The position numbers and the translations under genes were made by a program. Source: Yersinia proxima (GTDB lineage: Bacteria; Pseudomonadota; Gammaproteobacteria; Enterobacterales; Enterobacteriaceae). From it: DNA of 64,000 bases. The stretch's first letter is position 1. The number at the start of each line of letters is the position of its first letter. The stretch covers positions 744,001 through 808,000 of the forward strand of contig NZ_CABHYG010000004.1 of NCBI RefSeq assembly GCF_902170785.1, given 5' to 3'. Below the pieces are notes generated by a model. It was not told where the DNA came from and made no database searches. It was given only the letters and a program-made list of their open reading frames with translations. Below, in pieces: positions 10,104-20,121 of the stretch.

Positions 10104-12515
10104 TCAAAGCTCATTAATATATTGAAAGCCAACCTTTTTTTTCACAATTGCCGATGGCTGGCTAATCACATCCGATACCAAAGAACGCTTTCCTTTCTTT
10201 GCCAGGTGCTCGGCCAATGCCCGCATAGCAGCTGTGCCTGCCCCACGAATAACGCCGTTGGCAGTAGGATGTAGTACATCATCTGGGCGAGTTAATGACC
10301 CCGCTATGCCGACATCAAATTCATTAATATCTACCGCCATCGCTATGCTGACTACTTCGCCGGATAAACGCACAATCACATATATATAATCCTCACGCGG
10401 TGTTCTTAACCAACTCTGGGCTACATCGCTCACCAAACTGGCAGCGGAAATAACATCATTCCTTCCCTGATACATATTGGGATTGCTTGCCGTTTCAGCA
10501 TTTGCAGTAATATACAAAGACTGCCAAGCCTGGCGGTACAACTTGCGCCACTCTTCCACCACCGGGAGAACATTTTGTCTGGCTGTTCGCGTGGTTTCAG
10601 TGATACCACTGATTATCTCAATATCAAAATGCAGCTCAGGCTGTTCAATCCACTCGCCATGATGTTGTCTTCTGGGTACTGTCTCAACAAACTGAAAATT
10701 TTGTAGATCAAGCTCATAGCGCCCCTGGGGTAATAACTGTACTGCTTGCGGGGGTTGGACGTCTGATTCTGGTTTATTGTGACGTAAATAATCGCTATAG
10801 CTGAGTTGGGAAAAATCAAATGCTGTTTTTAATAGTGCTACGTTATCAATATTTGCTGCTATAAAGGTTCTGACATTTTCAACAAAACGTTCGTCCACCG
10901 TAGGGTCAGATACGGCATAGCCGGTATCTCCTGTATTAACAATCCGCGATATAACCCGGCCAAAATTTTCTGCATTCCAGGTGCTAATACTGCTACCAAA
11001 TAGCAGCGTAAAATCAGTTAAAATATTTAATGTCCAGGTAATACAAGGAGGAATAGTCTCACGGCGAGAACGCAGACGAGGCAGCACTTCATCTTTCATA
11101 GAAACGTTACAGGCCAAGGATGTTGCAGGCAGAGTTAATGATTTACCATTCATATCAGAATTAATATGGGTCAATATTCCCTTAGGGTCAGATGATGGCT
11201 CTATTACCACTTTATCAAAAGCGATAGCTTCATCATCTTTTATTTTAGGCAGTGGTTTAGATGTACCCGATATTTGCAATGTTTTATTATCATTATTACT
11301 AAAAAACTTTTGTGCATCAGTAATGAAATGGTCTACCTGATTACACCCTCCCTGGATAATATAATTATATAGATTAAGCATAGGGTCTAACCAACAGACT
11401 ATTTTACCTATAAAACTACGTTCCATTCTATGCTGTGCTTTTTCAACTGTTAGAACAACCTTATCAATTATGACTGGTTCCCCAGCACTTTTATTATAGA
11501 TAAAAAACTTAACATTGGTATTGTCAACATCAAATAAATACCCCAAAACAGGATAAATATTTATCACCTGGTCACCAGAAGATTCTATAAGTTGAAATTC
11601 AAAATACCCACCATTAAATTTAGATAACAGGGATAAAGTATTACCATGATCACTCAATTCAAATACAGCATTTCTGTTGATCTTTTCATGAACAAATAAA
11701 ACCTCTCGTCCCTTTACTTTAAAAACCCCACCTCCGGCTATACCTACAGCATAATCATCCTCATTTGTTATATAAAAACTAATTAATACTTGTTTTGAAC
11801 CTATCCTTTTGTCATTCCAATAGCTACCAAAGGCATATTGTATAGGAACCACCATACTATCTTTGATGACACAATATTTATCACAGAGAAAGTGTTCGAA
11901 CTGAGAAGTTCGAATACTACTTATATTATTATTCATTCCTATTTTTTCAAGATCTGAGGCGGAGTGACTCTCTGTTAGAGTGAAATAAATACCACCATAA
12001 TTATCATTTTCATAAATAATAGTTTGAGTGTCTGCTGGTAATAGAATAGAGCTAATTCTATCATTAAGAGGATTTAACATATGAGATTGCCGGCCATGGG
12101 TTCCATTATATAAATCAAGTCTCTCATTGCCTGATATGCAAATAGATTCACCAATAAAGTTATCATTAGTATAAAAACAAGCAGCACTTCTGACTTTAAA
12201 AGAACTAATTGCATTATTTAAACTTGTCCATCGGCGGGAGAGACCTAAATCGACACTTTCCTTAAATGTTAAATTCTCACCTGAGAAATTGATATCTTTA
12301 AATGTGGTAACCACCATCCCTTGGGGAATTATAATCGATGATATCTTATCATTCCATTCTGTTTTAAGATTACTTACCGCTTGCCCCTGATGAGCACAAA
12401 TAGATCTTCCTTGATAATTCTCATCGTCAAAAAAACATATTCTCGGTTCTTCAGCAAATACATTTGTCGTTAATATTATTAAAAAAAGCATTATAAATGA
12501 AACGTTATAAACCAT
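10104..12515 (-). CDS. exported beta/gamma-crystallin-like protein with GNAT-like C-terminus; function unknown
   Basis: I do not recognise a named gene. The 803-residue product has a signal peptide (cleavage likely after NVFA, residue 21) and four Greek-key-like beta/gamma-crystallin motifs in residues 24-203 (CFFDDENYQG, TFKDINFSG, CFYTNDNFIG, IYENDNYGG). A beta-rich region follows (about 210-360). A loop between Cys469 and Cys491 contains RLRSRRE (480-486), a furin-like site. After a hydrophobic stretch (491-508), the C-terminus (about 655-803) resembles a GNAT acetyltransferase: a strand VVSIAMAVD, the acetyl-CoA-type motif RGAGTAAMRAL (757-767), and AIVKKKVGFQY near the end. The start has GGAGGG seven bases upstream. 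The 5' half is clearly richer in A+T than the 3' end and neighbouring core genes, suggesting a mosaic acquired gene. A secreted two-part toxin is an inference, not shown. Confidence 0.8.
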   Translation of the reverse strand: MVYNVSFIMLFLIILTTNVFAEEPRICFFDDENYQGRSICAHQGQAVSNLKTEWNDKISSIIIPQGMVVTTFKDINFSGENLTFKESVDLGLSRRWTSLNNAISSFKVRSAACFYTNDNFIGESICISGNERLDLYNGTHGRQSHMLNPLNDRISSILLPADTQTIIYENDNYGGIYFTLTESHSASDLEKIGMNNNISSIRTSQFEHFLCDKYCVIKDSMVVPIQYAFGSYWNDKRIGSKQVLISFYITNEDDYAVGIAGGGVFKVKGREVLFVHEKINRNAVFELSDHGNTLSLLSKFNGGYFEFQLIESSGDQVINIYPVLGYLFDVDNTNVKFFIYNKSAGEPVIIDKVVLTVEKAQHRMERSFIGKIVCWLDPMLNLYNYIIQGGCNQVDHFITDAQKFFSNNDNKTLQISGTSKPLPKIKDDEAIAFDKVVIEPSSDPKGILTHINSDMNGKSLTLPATSLACNVSMKDEVLPRLRSRRETIPPCITWTLNILTDFTLLFGSSISTWNAENFGRVISRIVNTGDTGYAVSDPTVDERFVENVRTFIAANIDNVALLKTAFDFSQLSYSDYLRHNKPESDVQPPQAVQLLPQGRYELDLQNFQFVETVPRRQHHGEWIEQPELHFDIEIISGITETTRTARQNVLPVVEEWRKLYRQAWQSLYITANAETASNPNMYQGRNDVISAASLVSDVAQSWLRTPREDYIYVIVRLSGEVVSIAMAVDINEFDVGIAGSLTRPDDVLHPTANGVIRGAGTAAMRALAEHLAKKGKRSLVSDVISQPSAIVKKKVGFQYINEL

Positions 12516-12681
12516 CTAATTACCCTCCAGCTATAAATCATAATGCGGAATGCCTATGCTAGAGTTAATTTATCGAACAAATCAAAAACATAATATTATT
12601 TTATTTATCACAAAAATATTAATTAATAATAGAATATAAAAGACGACTATATGTTTCCATTAATTGATTTGTTCTATTAAT

Positions 12682-15021
12682 TCATTCCAAGCGAAATACT
12701 AGATTACCCACCAGCCCGCTTTCATCCAATACATTAAGTTGATAGCGACCCGGCACAGATAAGGTTTGTATCCATGATTGATTATTATCAGTCACCGCAA
12801 CCTGTTCTCCATTGAGGAACCACCATCTTTGTCCGCGCCCTCCCTGTGCTTCCAATCTGAGATCAAGACGATTTTGGCCCGGTAATCGCTTCACGACTGC
12901 GCCATCGCGTATCCCCAAAACCAATAGCGGCGCGGCTTCAATACCGCCTTGAGGTGGGCATTCGCGACTTGCCGCGGGCAGCCGATGACTTCGGCGCTCA
13001 GTAATGGATAACCAGGGTTCCAATGGTAAGGGCCACAACGTTAATGTGACTGACTCAGCGCCCTGGCAATCAGCTGCTACCCGCAGGCCCTGTCGGTTCA
13101 ACCATATAGTAAGCTGGCCGCCCTGTGCATTTTCTTGGCCGGGTGCGGTTAAAGTTGGTGGAAACGTACCTTCCAGAACCCAACTTTGCCGCCGCTGCCG
13201 GCAATTAGTGTCTCCGGTCGCCAAAGGTTGACCACCCGGCCAGCAAATCTCTTCGCGGCTGACGGACGATGGCCGGGGATCTCGGGGTAACGGGTGGCCG
13301 GTTTGCTGTAACCCATTCATCAGCAAGTTATTGACTTGATTGAGGATAGGGATAGCAGTGGCATAACCAAACTGTCCAGCGACCGGAGTGCCATCTGGCC
13401 GACCGACCCAGACGCCAATGGTATAGCGCGCATTAATGCCAATCGCCCATGCATCACGGTAGCCATAGCTGGTACCGGTTTTCCATGCCAACGGTACCGT
13501 GGCGGGTAAAATATCGTCCGGTAATGGTCGGGCTTCCCCCGCCATAATTCGTCGGGTAATCCACGCCGCTCCCGGTGAAAACAAGCGCCGTTCCTGTATC
13601 TGCTGTTGTGGCTCGAACCGCAACGTTGCCGCCATTCCGCCCCGCGCAAAAGCGCTGTAGGCTGCGACTAATTGGTCAAGCCGTGAACCTGTACCGCCGA
13701 GGATCACTGCCAAGCTGGGTTCACTGTGCAGTGGGAAACGTAAGTCCAAACCGCCATTACGTAAGTTGGCGGTAAAACGCTTAGGGCCATATGCTTCGAG
13801 TAATTGTACCGCTGGCAGATTTAAAGAGCGCACCAAAGCCTCGCTGGCACTGACCGGGCCGTGGAAACCGGTATCAAAGTTACCGGGCCGATAATCGCCA
13901 AAGCGGCGCGGCACATCTTGTAACAGTGACTCAGCATGGATCAAACCATCATCCAATGCCATTGCATACAGGAATGGCTTCAGTGTTGACCCCGGCGAGC
14001 GCCAGGCACTGACCATATCCACATGGCCGAAGCGACGATCATCCTGAAAATCGACTGAACCGAGGTAAGCACGCACCTTCATGGTGGTATGGTCTACCAC
14101 CAGCAATCCCAATGAAGTTTTCTCGGGGAGTTGATGACGCCAACCTGCAGCCATATCTTCCAGCTGGCGCTGTAAACCTGCATCCACAGTGGTGTTAATC
14201 ACTTCCCGCTGGTTGCCCGTTGTTAAACGCCGGGCTAATAATGGCGCTAATTGCGGAACCTGACGCGGTGCCAGCCAGATATCTTCTTGTTTGATATCAA
14301 CGACCTGCTCAGCCGACCACACTTGATAATCCGCCAACCGACTTAATACTTTATCGCGCGCAGCTTTAGCTCGCAGTGGATAGCGATCCGGGCGCAAGCG
14401 GCTCGGTGCTTGGGGCAACACGGCCAATAACGCGGCTTCTGCTGGCGTTAATTGTGAGGGTGGTTTACCCAGATATGTCCAACTGGCCGCGCCAATGCCT
14501 TGCAACGTGCCACCGAAAGGGGCGCGGTTAAGGTAGATTTCGAGAATTTTGTCTTTAGAAAAGTGCCATTCCAGCTGAGCAGTTCGCCACACTTGACGTA
14601 ATTTACCCGTCAACGTGCGGGGATGCGGGTCAATCAGGCGGGCAACTTGCATCGAAAGTGTGCTACCACCAGACAGAATCTTACCTGCACGCAAATCCTG
14701 CCAGGCGGCGCGGGCCAGTGCCAACGGGTTCACACCGGGATGAGAATAAAACCAGCGGTCTTCAAAGGTCAGCAGCGCTTGCAGGTAATAAGGAGACACC
14801 TCTTTCAACGTGACCGGATAGCGCCAAACCCCGTCAGCATCGGCAAAGCGCCATAACGGTGTCCCATCCTCGGCGACCACCACTCGCGCGACCTGCACTT
14901 CAGTCAATGGAAGCGGCCAGCGTTTATCCGCCAGCCACAAGATAGCTGGAAACAGCACAACAATAAGCGCCAGCAGCCAGATTTTACGGCGATGACGGGA
15001 AAAGTATGTTTTTAGCATCAA
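12682..15021 (-). CDS. pbpC: penicillin-binding protein 1C
   Basis: Bifunctional class A PBP with glycosyltransferase and penicillin-binding domains in the inner membrane. The 779-residue product has an N-terminal anchor (about 13-30), a GT51 domain with FEDRWFYSHPGVN (catalytic Glu87) and GGSTLSMQVARL, a transpeptidase domain with SxxK at Ser345-Lys348 (PGSTLKPF) and KTGTS at 514-518, and a C-terminal PBP1C domain (about 690-779). It lies 49 nt downstream of yfhM on the same strand. The pair recurs across Gram-negatives, which suggests that peptidoglycan repair and protease trapping are linked. Confidence 0.96.
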   Translation of the reverse strand: MMLKTYFSRHRRKIWLLALIVVLFPAILWLADKRWPLPLTEVQVARVVVAEDGTPLWRFADADGVWRYPVTLKEVSPYYLQALLTFEDRWFYSHPGVNPLALARAAWQDLRAGKILSGGSTLSMQVARLIDPHPRTLTGKLRQVWRTAQLEWHFSKDKILEIYLNRAPFGGTLQGIGAASWTYLGKPPSQLTPAEAALLAVLPQAPSRLRPDRYPLRAKAARDKVLSRLADYQVWSAEQVVDIKQEDIWLAPRQVPQLAPLLARRLTTGNQREVINTTVDAGLQRQLEDMAAGWRHQLPEKTSLGLLVVDHTTMKVRAYLGSVDFQDDRRFGHVDMVSAWRSPGSTLKPFLYAMALDDGLIHAESLLQDVPRRFGDYRPGNFDTGFHGPVSASEALVRSLNLPAVQLLEAYGPKRFTANLRNGGLDLRFPLHSEPSLAVILGGTGSRLDQLVAAYSAFARGGMAATLRFEPQQQIQERRLFSPGAAWITRRIMAGEARPLPDDILPATVPLAWKTGTSYGYRDAWAIGINARYTIGVWVGRPDGTPVAGQFGYATAIPILNQVNNLLMNGLQQTGHPLPRDPRPSSVSREEICWPGGQPLATGDTNCRQRRQSWVLEGTFPPTLTAPGQENAQGGQLTIWLNRQGLRVAADCQGAESVTLTLWPLPLEPWLSITERRSHRLPAASRECPPQGGIEAAPLLVLGIRDGAVVKRLPGQNRLDLRLEAQGGRGQRWWFLNGEQVAVTDNNQSWIQTLSVPGRYQLNVLDESGLVGNLVFRLE

Positions 15022-15070
15022 GGATAGATAGCTCCCCTTTTACCTATTGCCGCAAAAGGGGAGTAAGTGT

Positions 15071-18000
15071 TTACTTAACTACTTCAAGCTGCGGCACCGT
15101 GCTGCCCAGCGCCCGCCAATCTGGAACATACATCGATTCCACCTGCGGCGCAGGCACCTGATAAATACCCGGCGTCACTGCGCGCGCCAGATATAACAAT
15201 GTCGTATGGCGGTAAGCATCAACATTGACGGCGGCAACATAGCGGTCATCACGGAACTCCTGATGCTTGATATCCGACTGCTGCATATCCTGCATCAACT
15301 CGGTCACACTACTGGCGCTTTCCCCCAGACTGGCACTGCTGTCACCCAAATTCTGGTTTTCCAGTTCCAAACCAGCCGGCAGTAAATCAACCACCAGCGC
15401 ATCGGGCACTCGTTTATCAGCCCAGACATCTAAATGCACCAAAACCAACTCGCCACTCTTCAATTGGGATAAGCGCAGCGGCTGACCATCAAGCCCAATA
15501 TAACTGCGGGTGATATGTAAATTATTGCTGTACGGCGCTGGCGTTTGCTGCGGATACCCCACCACATTCACGCGGCTGTACAATGCAACATCGCCACGGT
15601 TTTGTAATTGCATCCCGCCCGCCAATTGTTGTGCTGACCAGTTTTGATTCAATGCTGCACTTTGCGTCAATGTTCCGGCCTGTTCAATTGGCTCAACTTG
15701 CGATGCAATTGCCACTTGCCATGGCGTTTCTGCCCCACTCATCAATGTACGACCCGCGAGGAATACTGCATTGCTTTCCTGCGTTGACAGATAATTGCGG
15801 CTGGTCAAAGCATCAGACAGTGCCAATAGACGCGTATCACGATCTTGCGCCAGCAGATTATTGTCAGTTAACAGCGCCAAAATCAGGGCATCATCGCGCA
15901 GCGAACTGCCGTAATCCTCCAGCCAATAGTCTTTATCACTGCGGGTGGTACTCAGCCCCTGCATAATAGCTTCTTTGGCCCGTGGCATATCCCCCATTAA
16001 TTTAAGTGCGACGCCCAGTTGCACCAGCGGCAAACCGGAACGCGCATCATCGCGGCGGGTATACAATTGACGCAAAGCACCCAGTGAAGCCTGCTGCTGT
16101 TGTGCCAATACCAAGCCCGCATAGGCCTGCACCGCAAAGCGCGTGTGTTTGGTCTGTTCACTGTAACGAATTTCAATTTGATTCGGATCTTGCAAATAAC
16201 GTTGCAAACGATTATTCGCCGCCGTTAACGCAGCCACCGGCACACTGTACCCTTGCTGGCTGGCGCGATAGAGGAAGTCCGTGGCATACGCCGTTAGCCA
16301 GAACTCTTCCGGGCTATCATTGCTCCACAAACCGAAACTGCCGTTATAACGCTGCATGCTGAGCAAATGCTCGATGCCGACATCAATGCTTTTACGCCGT
16401 TTTTCGTCACTATCGGCCTTAATGCCGAGTGCCGTCAGTTGGGCATAATTGCTGTACAACGACGGATACAACCCGCTCACCGTCTGCTCCAGACAGCCAT
16501 AAGGATAAGCATATAATTCAGTGATATAGCGCGCTAAATTCAGCGGTGGTCGGCTGGTTATCAGCAGTTGCCCTTGCAGAGTTTCAGGAGCCAGACCTTT
16601 GGTCGCCTCCGCTGGCAGATTCCAGCTTTCACCGCTGTGCAGCACATTGGCGAAATGGCGCGTCTGGGCAGGATACGCTGGCCGCACACCTACTTTCCAA
16701 TGATGCTGATAATCGGGCAGTTTCTCATTCGGTAAAACCATACCGGTAATAGTCAGCCCGATATCGCCCTGCCCAAAACCATTCAACGCCCGCACCGGGA
16801 TCAGTACTGTTTTGCGCTCGTTATTTGCCAGCGAAATAGTTTGGGTTGGCGCGCCATTGAGTGCCAGTAAATCGCTGGCGGCCCAGTTAAGTGACAGCGT
16901 CTGCGGCTGACCGGACAGATTACTTAAATCCAATGCCAGTTGGGTGCTGTCTCCTCCCGCCAGAAAACGCGGGGTGGCAAGTTGGGCAATCAGCGGAGCC
17001 GCGACCACCACCTTAGACTCAGCTTTACCGAAATCTTCATCACTCCAGGCTTGCGCCATCAGGCGTAGCTCGCCGTTAAAGTCAGGAATAGCCAGCTCAA
17101 TAGTGCCTTCACCCTGCGCGTTTAACGTCACCGGCTGGGCCTGTTGCGCCACAATAGTGACTTCAGTTATCGGTTTCTTACCGCCACGGGATAGCGCGTC
17201 TTCGTCATCTCCATCACCACCAAAGCGCAAGCTCGCCAAACGGCCCTGCCCTTCAATGAGTTGCCCGTAAACATCATATTGATCGGCGCTGTAGCGCTTG
17301 CGGCCAAAGAAGGCATCATAGGGATCGGGCGTGGCGTAATCAGTAATATTCAGAATCCCGCTATCGACTGCCGATAGCAACACCTGCACTTTCTCAGGTA
17401 ACGGCGCACCGCTGCGGCTGGCTTTTACTTTTACCGTTAAGGTCTGATTAGGACGAATGCGCTCAGGTGATTCCAGCTCTAATGCCAACTTGCGGGTTTC
17501 ATCAACCAGCGGCAGATGCAGCAAACCAATGGCGCGTTTGGGGGTCGCCTGCTGTGACTTATCACCAGGGCGAATCACTGTCGCACTGAGATATAAATCA
17601 TGGCGATTCCACTCTTTGTTAATCGGCACTTCAACCTCAGTGCCCCCAGCCGGAATAGTCACTTCCTGCCACCACAATGGGCCATCACTGGATTCCACCA
17701 GCAGATAGCCATTACCGGCCGCCGGTGCTTCAATATGCAGTTTTACTTTTTCGCCAGGTCGGTAAGCCGGTTTATCCAGTGCCAGTTTGACCTGATCTGG
17801 CCGCACTGCACCGCTGCCTGCGGTATTATCCTGCCAGCTGTAACCGGCCCAGAAACGAGAGCTGCTGACTAATTCATTATCTGGATTACTCACCTCAATA
17901 CGATATGCGCCCCACTCCACTGGGAAACTGACTTTAGAACTGCCGTTGGCAGGAATATCCACTGACTGCTCGGCCAGTGTCAGATCTTTTTTATCATACA

Positions 18001-20107
18001 GTGACTGCCAGCCATCACTTTCTGACCACTGCCAGTAGTAATCGCGGCGCTCACGCACCAACTTCACTTTCAAACCCTTCGCCGCCAGTTTTTCACCATC
18101 AGTATTGGCATAAACAATTTCAAAATCCGCCGTAGTGTCCTGATCGACCATCGCCTGTGATTTATAACTGTCACTGCGATAATCATAAACTTGCTGCTTG
18201 TTGAATAACGGGCGAATTCCGACCAGCGCATCGGCTGGCCACAATGCTTGCTCAGCGCGCCGCGTGACTGGCCGACCGCCGGACTCCAGCAAACTGGCCT
18301 GTAAAATCAGTTTCAGCGGTGATTGCGCATTCTGCCAACTGTTATCAACTTCAACGTCAGTTTGGCCGTCACTGTCAAGTGTGGTATCAAACTCATCCAG
18401 GGTACGTGAAAGGTTTTCTTCGATAACCGAACCGAATTCAAAACCGGGCAATGAGGCAACCGCTTCGCGCAGTGGGCGCAGGAATAACTGGCCTTGCAGT
18501 CGGTTACCGGATGCCGGAGCGCCGTAGAGATAGCGGCCAGTGATGGCAAAACTGGCTTCGCTGTCAGTGGCGATCGGCTCTTTACGGGTGGCAATCTCAA
18601 GTGCCATCCGTTCTGGCAGGAAGTCTTCCACCTTAAATTTGTACAGGCGCGGCTGGTTATCGCCCAAATTCATGCGCAATGACCACTCGCCGGTCGGGCC
18701 ATTTTCTGCAATCGCGTACTGGTATTGATACAAACCATCCTGCGGCTGCCAGACAAAACTGCGTACCACTTGATTATCCGGCTTGAGAATATCCACTTTA
18801 ACCGGCTGGGTGGTCAGTGGTTTACCATCAGCATCGCGCAGCAACCCATTGACAATTAACGTCTCTCCGGGGCGATATAAGTCGCGCGGGCCGAAGACGA
18901 AAAACTGTTTCTGAAAACCTTCTGGCCCGGCAATATCAAATTCAGCCAGATCCAGCGCTGGCGCATTGAGGTCGATCAGGCTGGTCTGCCCATTTTGCGA
19001 GGCCAGTAGCAATTTTGCTTTAGCATTCTTTTCTAGCTGCGCATGGCCCTGACCATCAGTCTCAGCTTGTACCAACACCTGGCCTTTTTCATCCAGTAAC
19101 TGTAGCGACACGCCTTTCAGTGCAGCACCACCCGCCAATGCCTGGGTAAAAACATCCATCCGGTCATGATAGCTGTGCAACGAAACACCGATATCACTCA
19201 GGGTAAATAAGGTGGCTGCATTGGTGTAACTGTATTGCCCGGCTTGTTGCATCACCGCCAAATAAACTCCCGATTCTTGCAACGGCTTGATATCGGCTAG
19301 TGGGAGTAATAACTTTTCGCGGGTATTGGCGGCAGGGTTAAGGTCAAAACGGCCGGTATAGACCAAATCAGCCATTTTCAGCAGTTCATCTGATTCCCAG
19401 TTTGACAGTGCACTGCGGTACTGCCAGCTTGCGAGGAAATTAGCCAGGCTGCCTTGCTTGATGCGGAAAAAATTCACATCAACGCTATTAACATTGAGTG
19501 CCATTACTGGCAAGCCCTGAGCCAATTTCCCCGGTAATAATGAACCTTTACTGGCAAAGCCAACACTCGGTTTGATATCGCGAGTAGTTATTTGCTGCTG
19601 CTCTTGTTTGCCCAACTGAGTACCGCCGATGCCTTGCAACGTGCTATCGACGGTCAGCAGTAATTTACGCTCAGGTTTAAGATGGCGTAGCCGTAGCTCC
19701 ATCAGATTTTCTGACAGTTCCCAGGCACCGTCTATTTTCCCACTGACGGTATCAACCAAATGAACCCGTGCGGAAAAATCTTGTTTGGGATCTAATGGCT
19801 GCGAGAAAGTCAGCACCATGGCACTGGCACCCTCGAGTTGTAGCTCGGAGGCATCCAGTAGAGTAAGCGACTGGCCAGCATGCAGCTTTGCCAATTCCGC
19901 CAACTTATTGACATCGTTTATTTTGCTAGCCGGCGCTTTTGCTGCCGGTTCGCTAACCTGTGTAGTCTCCGGGGATGATGGTGCCTCAACATCCTTATTT
20001 TTGCTCCCATCATCGCAGCCCACCAATAACAATAAGGTACTGGCGAGCAGGGCGGTCTTGCACCCTTTCATTTTTGACATTAACCGCTGCAATCCGTTGT
20101 GGTTCAT
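15071..20107 (-). CDS. yfhM: bacterial alpha-2-macroglobulin lipoprotein YfhM
   Basis: Periplasmic protease trap. The 1678-residue product has a lipoprotein signal (LLLLVGC, Cys31), a set of macroglobulin (MG) domains, a bait region, and the thioester motif CLEQ at Cys1205-Gln1208 (YPYGCLEQTVSGLYP), which covalently captures attacking proteases. The thioester residues are intact, unlike the sister family (YfaS-type) that often lacks them. Length is near E. coli YfhM (1653). It is followed by pbpC after 49 nt and starts 14 nt after the sseB stop, so sseB-yfhM-pbpC may be read together. Confidence 0.95.
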   Translation of the reverse strand: MNHNGLQRLMSKMKGCKTALLASTLLLLVGCDDGSKNKDVEAPSSPETTQVSEPAAKAPASKINDVNKLAELAKLHAGQSLTLLDASELQLEGASAMVLTFSQPLDPKQDFSARVHLVDTVSGKIDGAWELSENLMELRLRHLKPERKLLLTVDSTLQGIGGTQLGKQEQQQITTRDIKPSVGFASKGSLLPGKLAQGLPVMALNVNSVDVNFFRIKQGSLANFLASWQYRSALSNWESDELLKMADLVYTGRFDLNPAANTREKLLLPLADIKPLQESGVYLAVMQQAGQYSYTNAATLFTLSDIGVSLHSYHDRMDVFTQALAGGAALKGVSLQLLDEKGQVLVQAETDGQGHAQLEKNAKAKLLLASQNGQTSLIDLNAPALDLAEFDIAGPEGFQKQFFVFGPRDLYRPGETLIVNGLLRDADGKPLTTQPVKVDILKPDNQVVRSFVWQPQDGLYQYQYAIAENGPTGEWSLRMNLGDNQPRLYKFKVEDFLPERMALEIATRKEPIATDSEASFAITGRYLYGAPASGNRLQGQLFLRPLREAVASLPGFEFGSVIEENLSRTLDEFDTTLDSDGQTDVEVDNSWQNAQSPLKLILQASLLESGGRPVTRRAEQALWPADALVGIRPLFNKQQVYDYRSDSYKSQAMVDQDTTADFEIVYANTDGEKLAAKGLKVKLVRERRDYYWQWSESDGWQSLYDKKDLTLAEQSVDIPANGSSKVSFPVEWGAYRIEVSNPDNELVSSSRFWAGYSWQDNTAGSGAVRPDQVKLALDKPAYRPGEKVKLHIEAPAAGNGYLLVESSDGPLWWQEVTIPAGGTEVEVPINKEWNRHDLYLSATVIRPGDKSQQATPKRAIGLLHLPLVDETRKLALELESPERIRPNQTLTVKVKASRSGAPLPEKVQVLLSAVDSGILNITDYATPDPYDAFFGRKRYSADQYDVYGQLIEGQGRLASLRFGGDGDDEDALSRGGKKPITEVTIVAQQAQPVTLNAQGEGTIELAIPDFNGELRLMAQAWSDEDFGKAESKVVVAAPLIAQLATPRFLAGGDSTQLALDLSNLSGQPQTLSLNWAASDLLALNGAPTQTISLANNERKTVLIPVRALNGFGQGDIGLTITGMVLPNEKLPDYQHHWKVGVRPAYPAQTRHFANVLHSGESWNLPAEATKGLAPETLQGQLLITSRPPLNLARYITELYAYPYGCLEQTVSGLYPSLYSNYAQLTALGIKADSDEKRRKSIDVGIEHLLSMQRYNGSFGLWSNDSPEEFWLTAYATDFLYRASQQGYSVPVAALTAANNRLQRYLQDPNQIEIRYSEQTKHTRFAVQAYAGLVLAQQQQASLGALRQLYTRRDDARSGLPLVQLGVALKLMGDMPRAKEAIMQGLSTTRSDKDYWLEDYGSSLRDDALILALLTDNNLLAQDRDTRLLALSDALTSRNYLSTQESNAVFLAGRTLMSGAETPWQVAIASQVEPIEQAGTLTQSAALNQNWSAQQLAGGMQLQNRGDVALYSRVNVVGYPQQTPAPYSNNLHITRSYIGLDGQPLRLSQLKSGELVLVHLDVWADKRVPDALVVDLLPAGLELENQNLGDSSASLGESASSVTELMQDMQQSDIKHQEFRDDRYVAAVNVDAYRHTTLLYLARAVTPGIYQVPAPQVESMYVPDWRALGSTVPQLEVVK

Positions 20108-20121
20108 ATCTTGCCCCGAGA

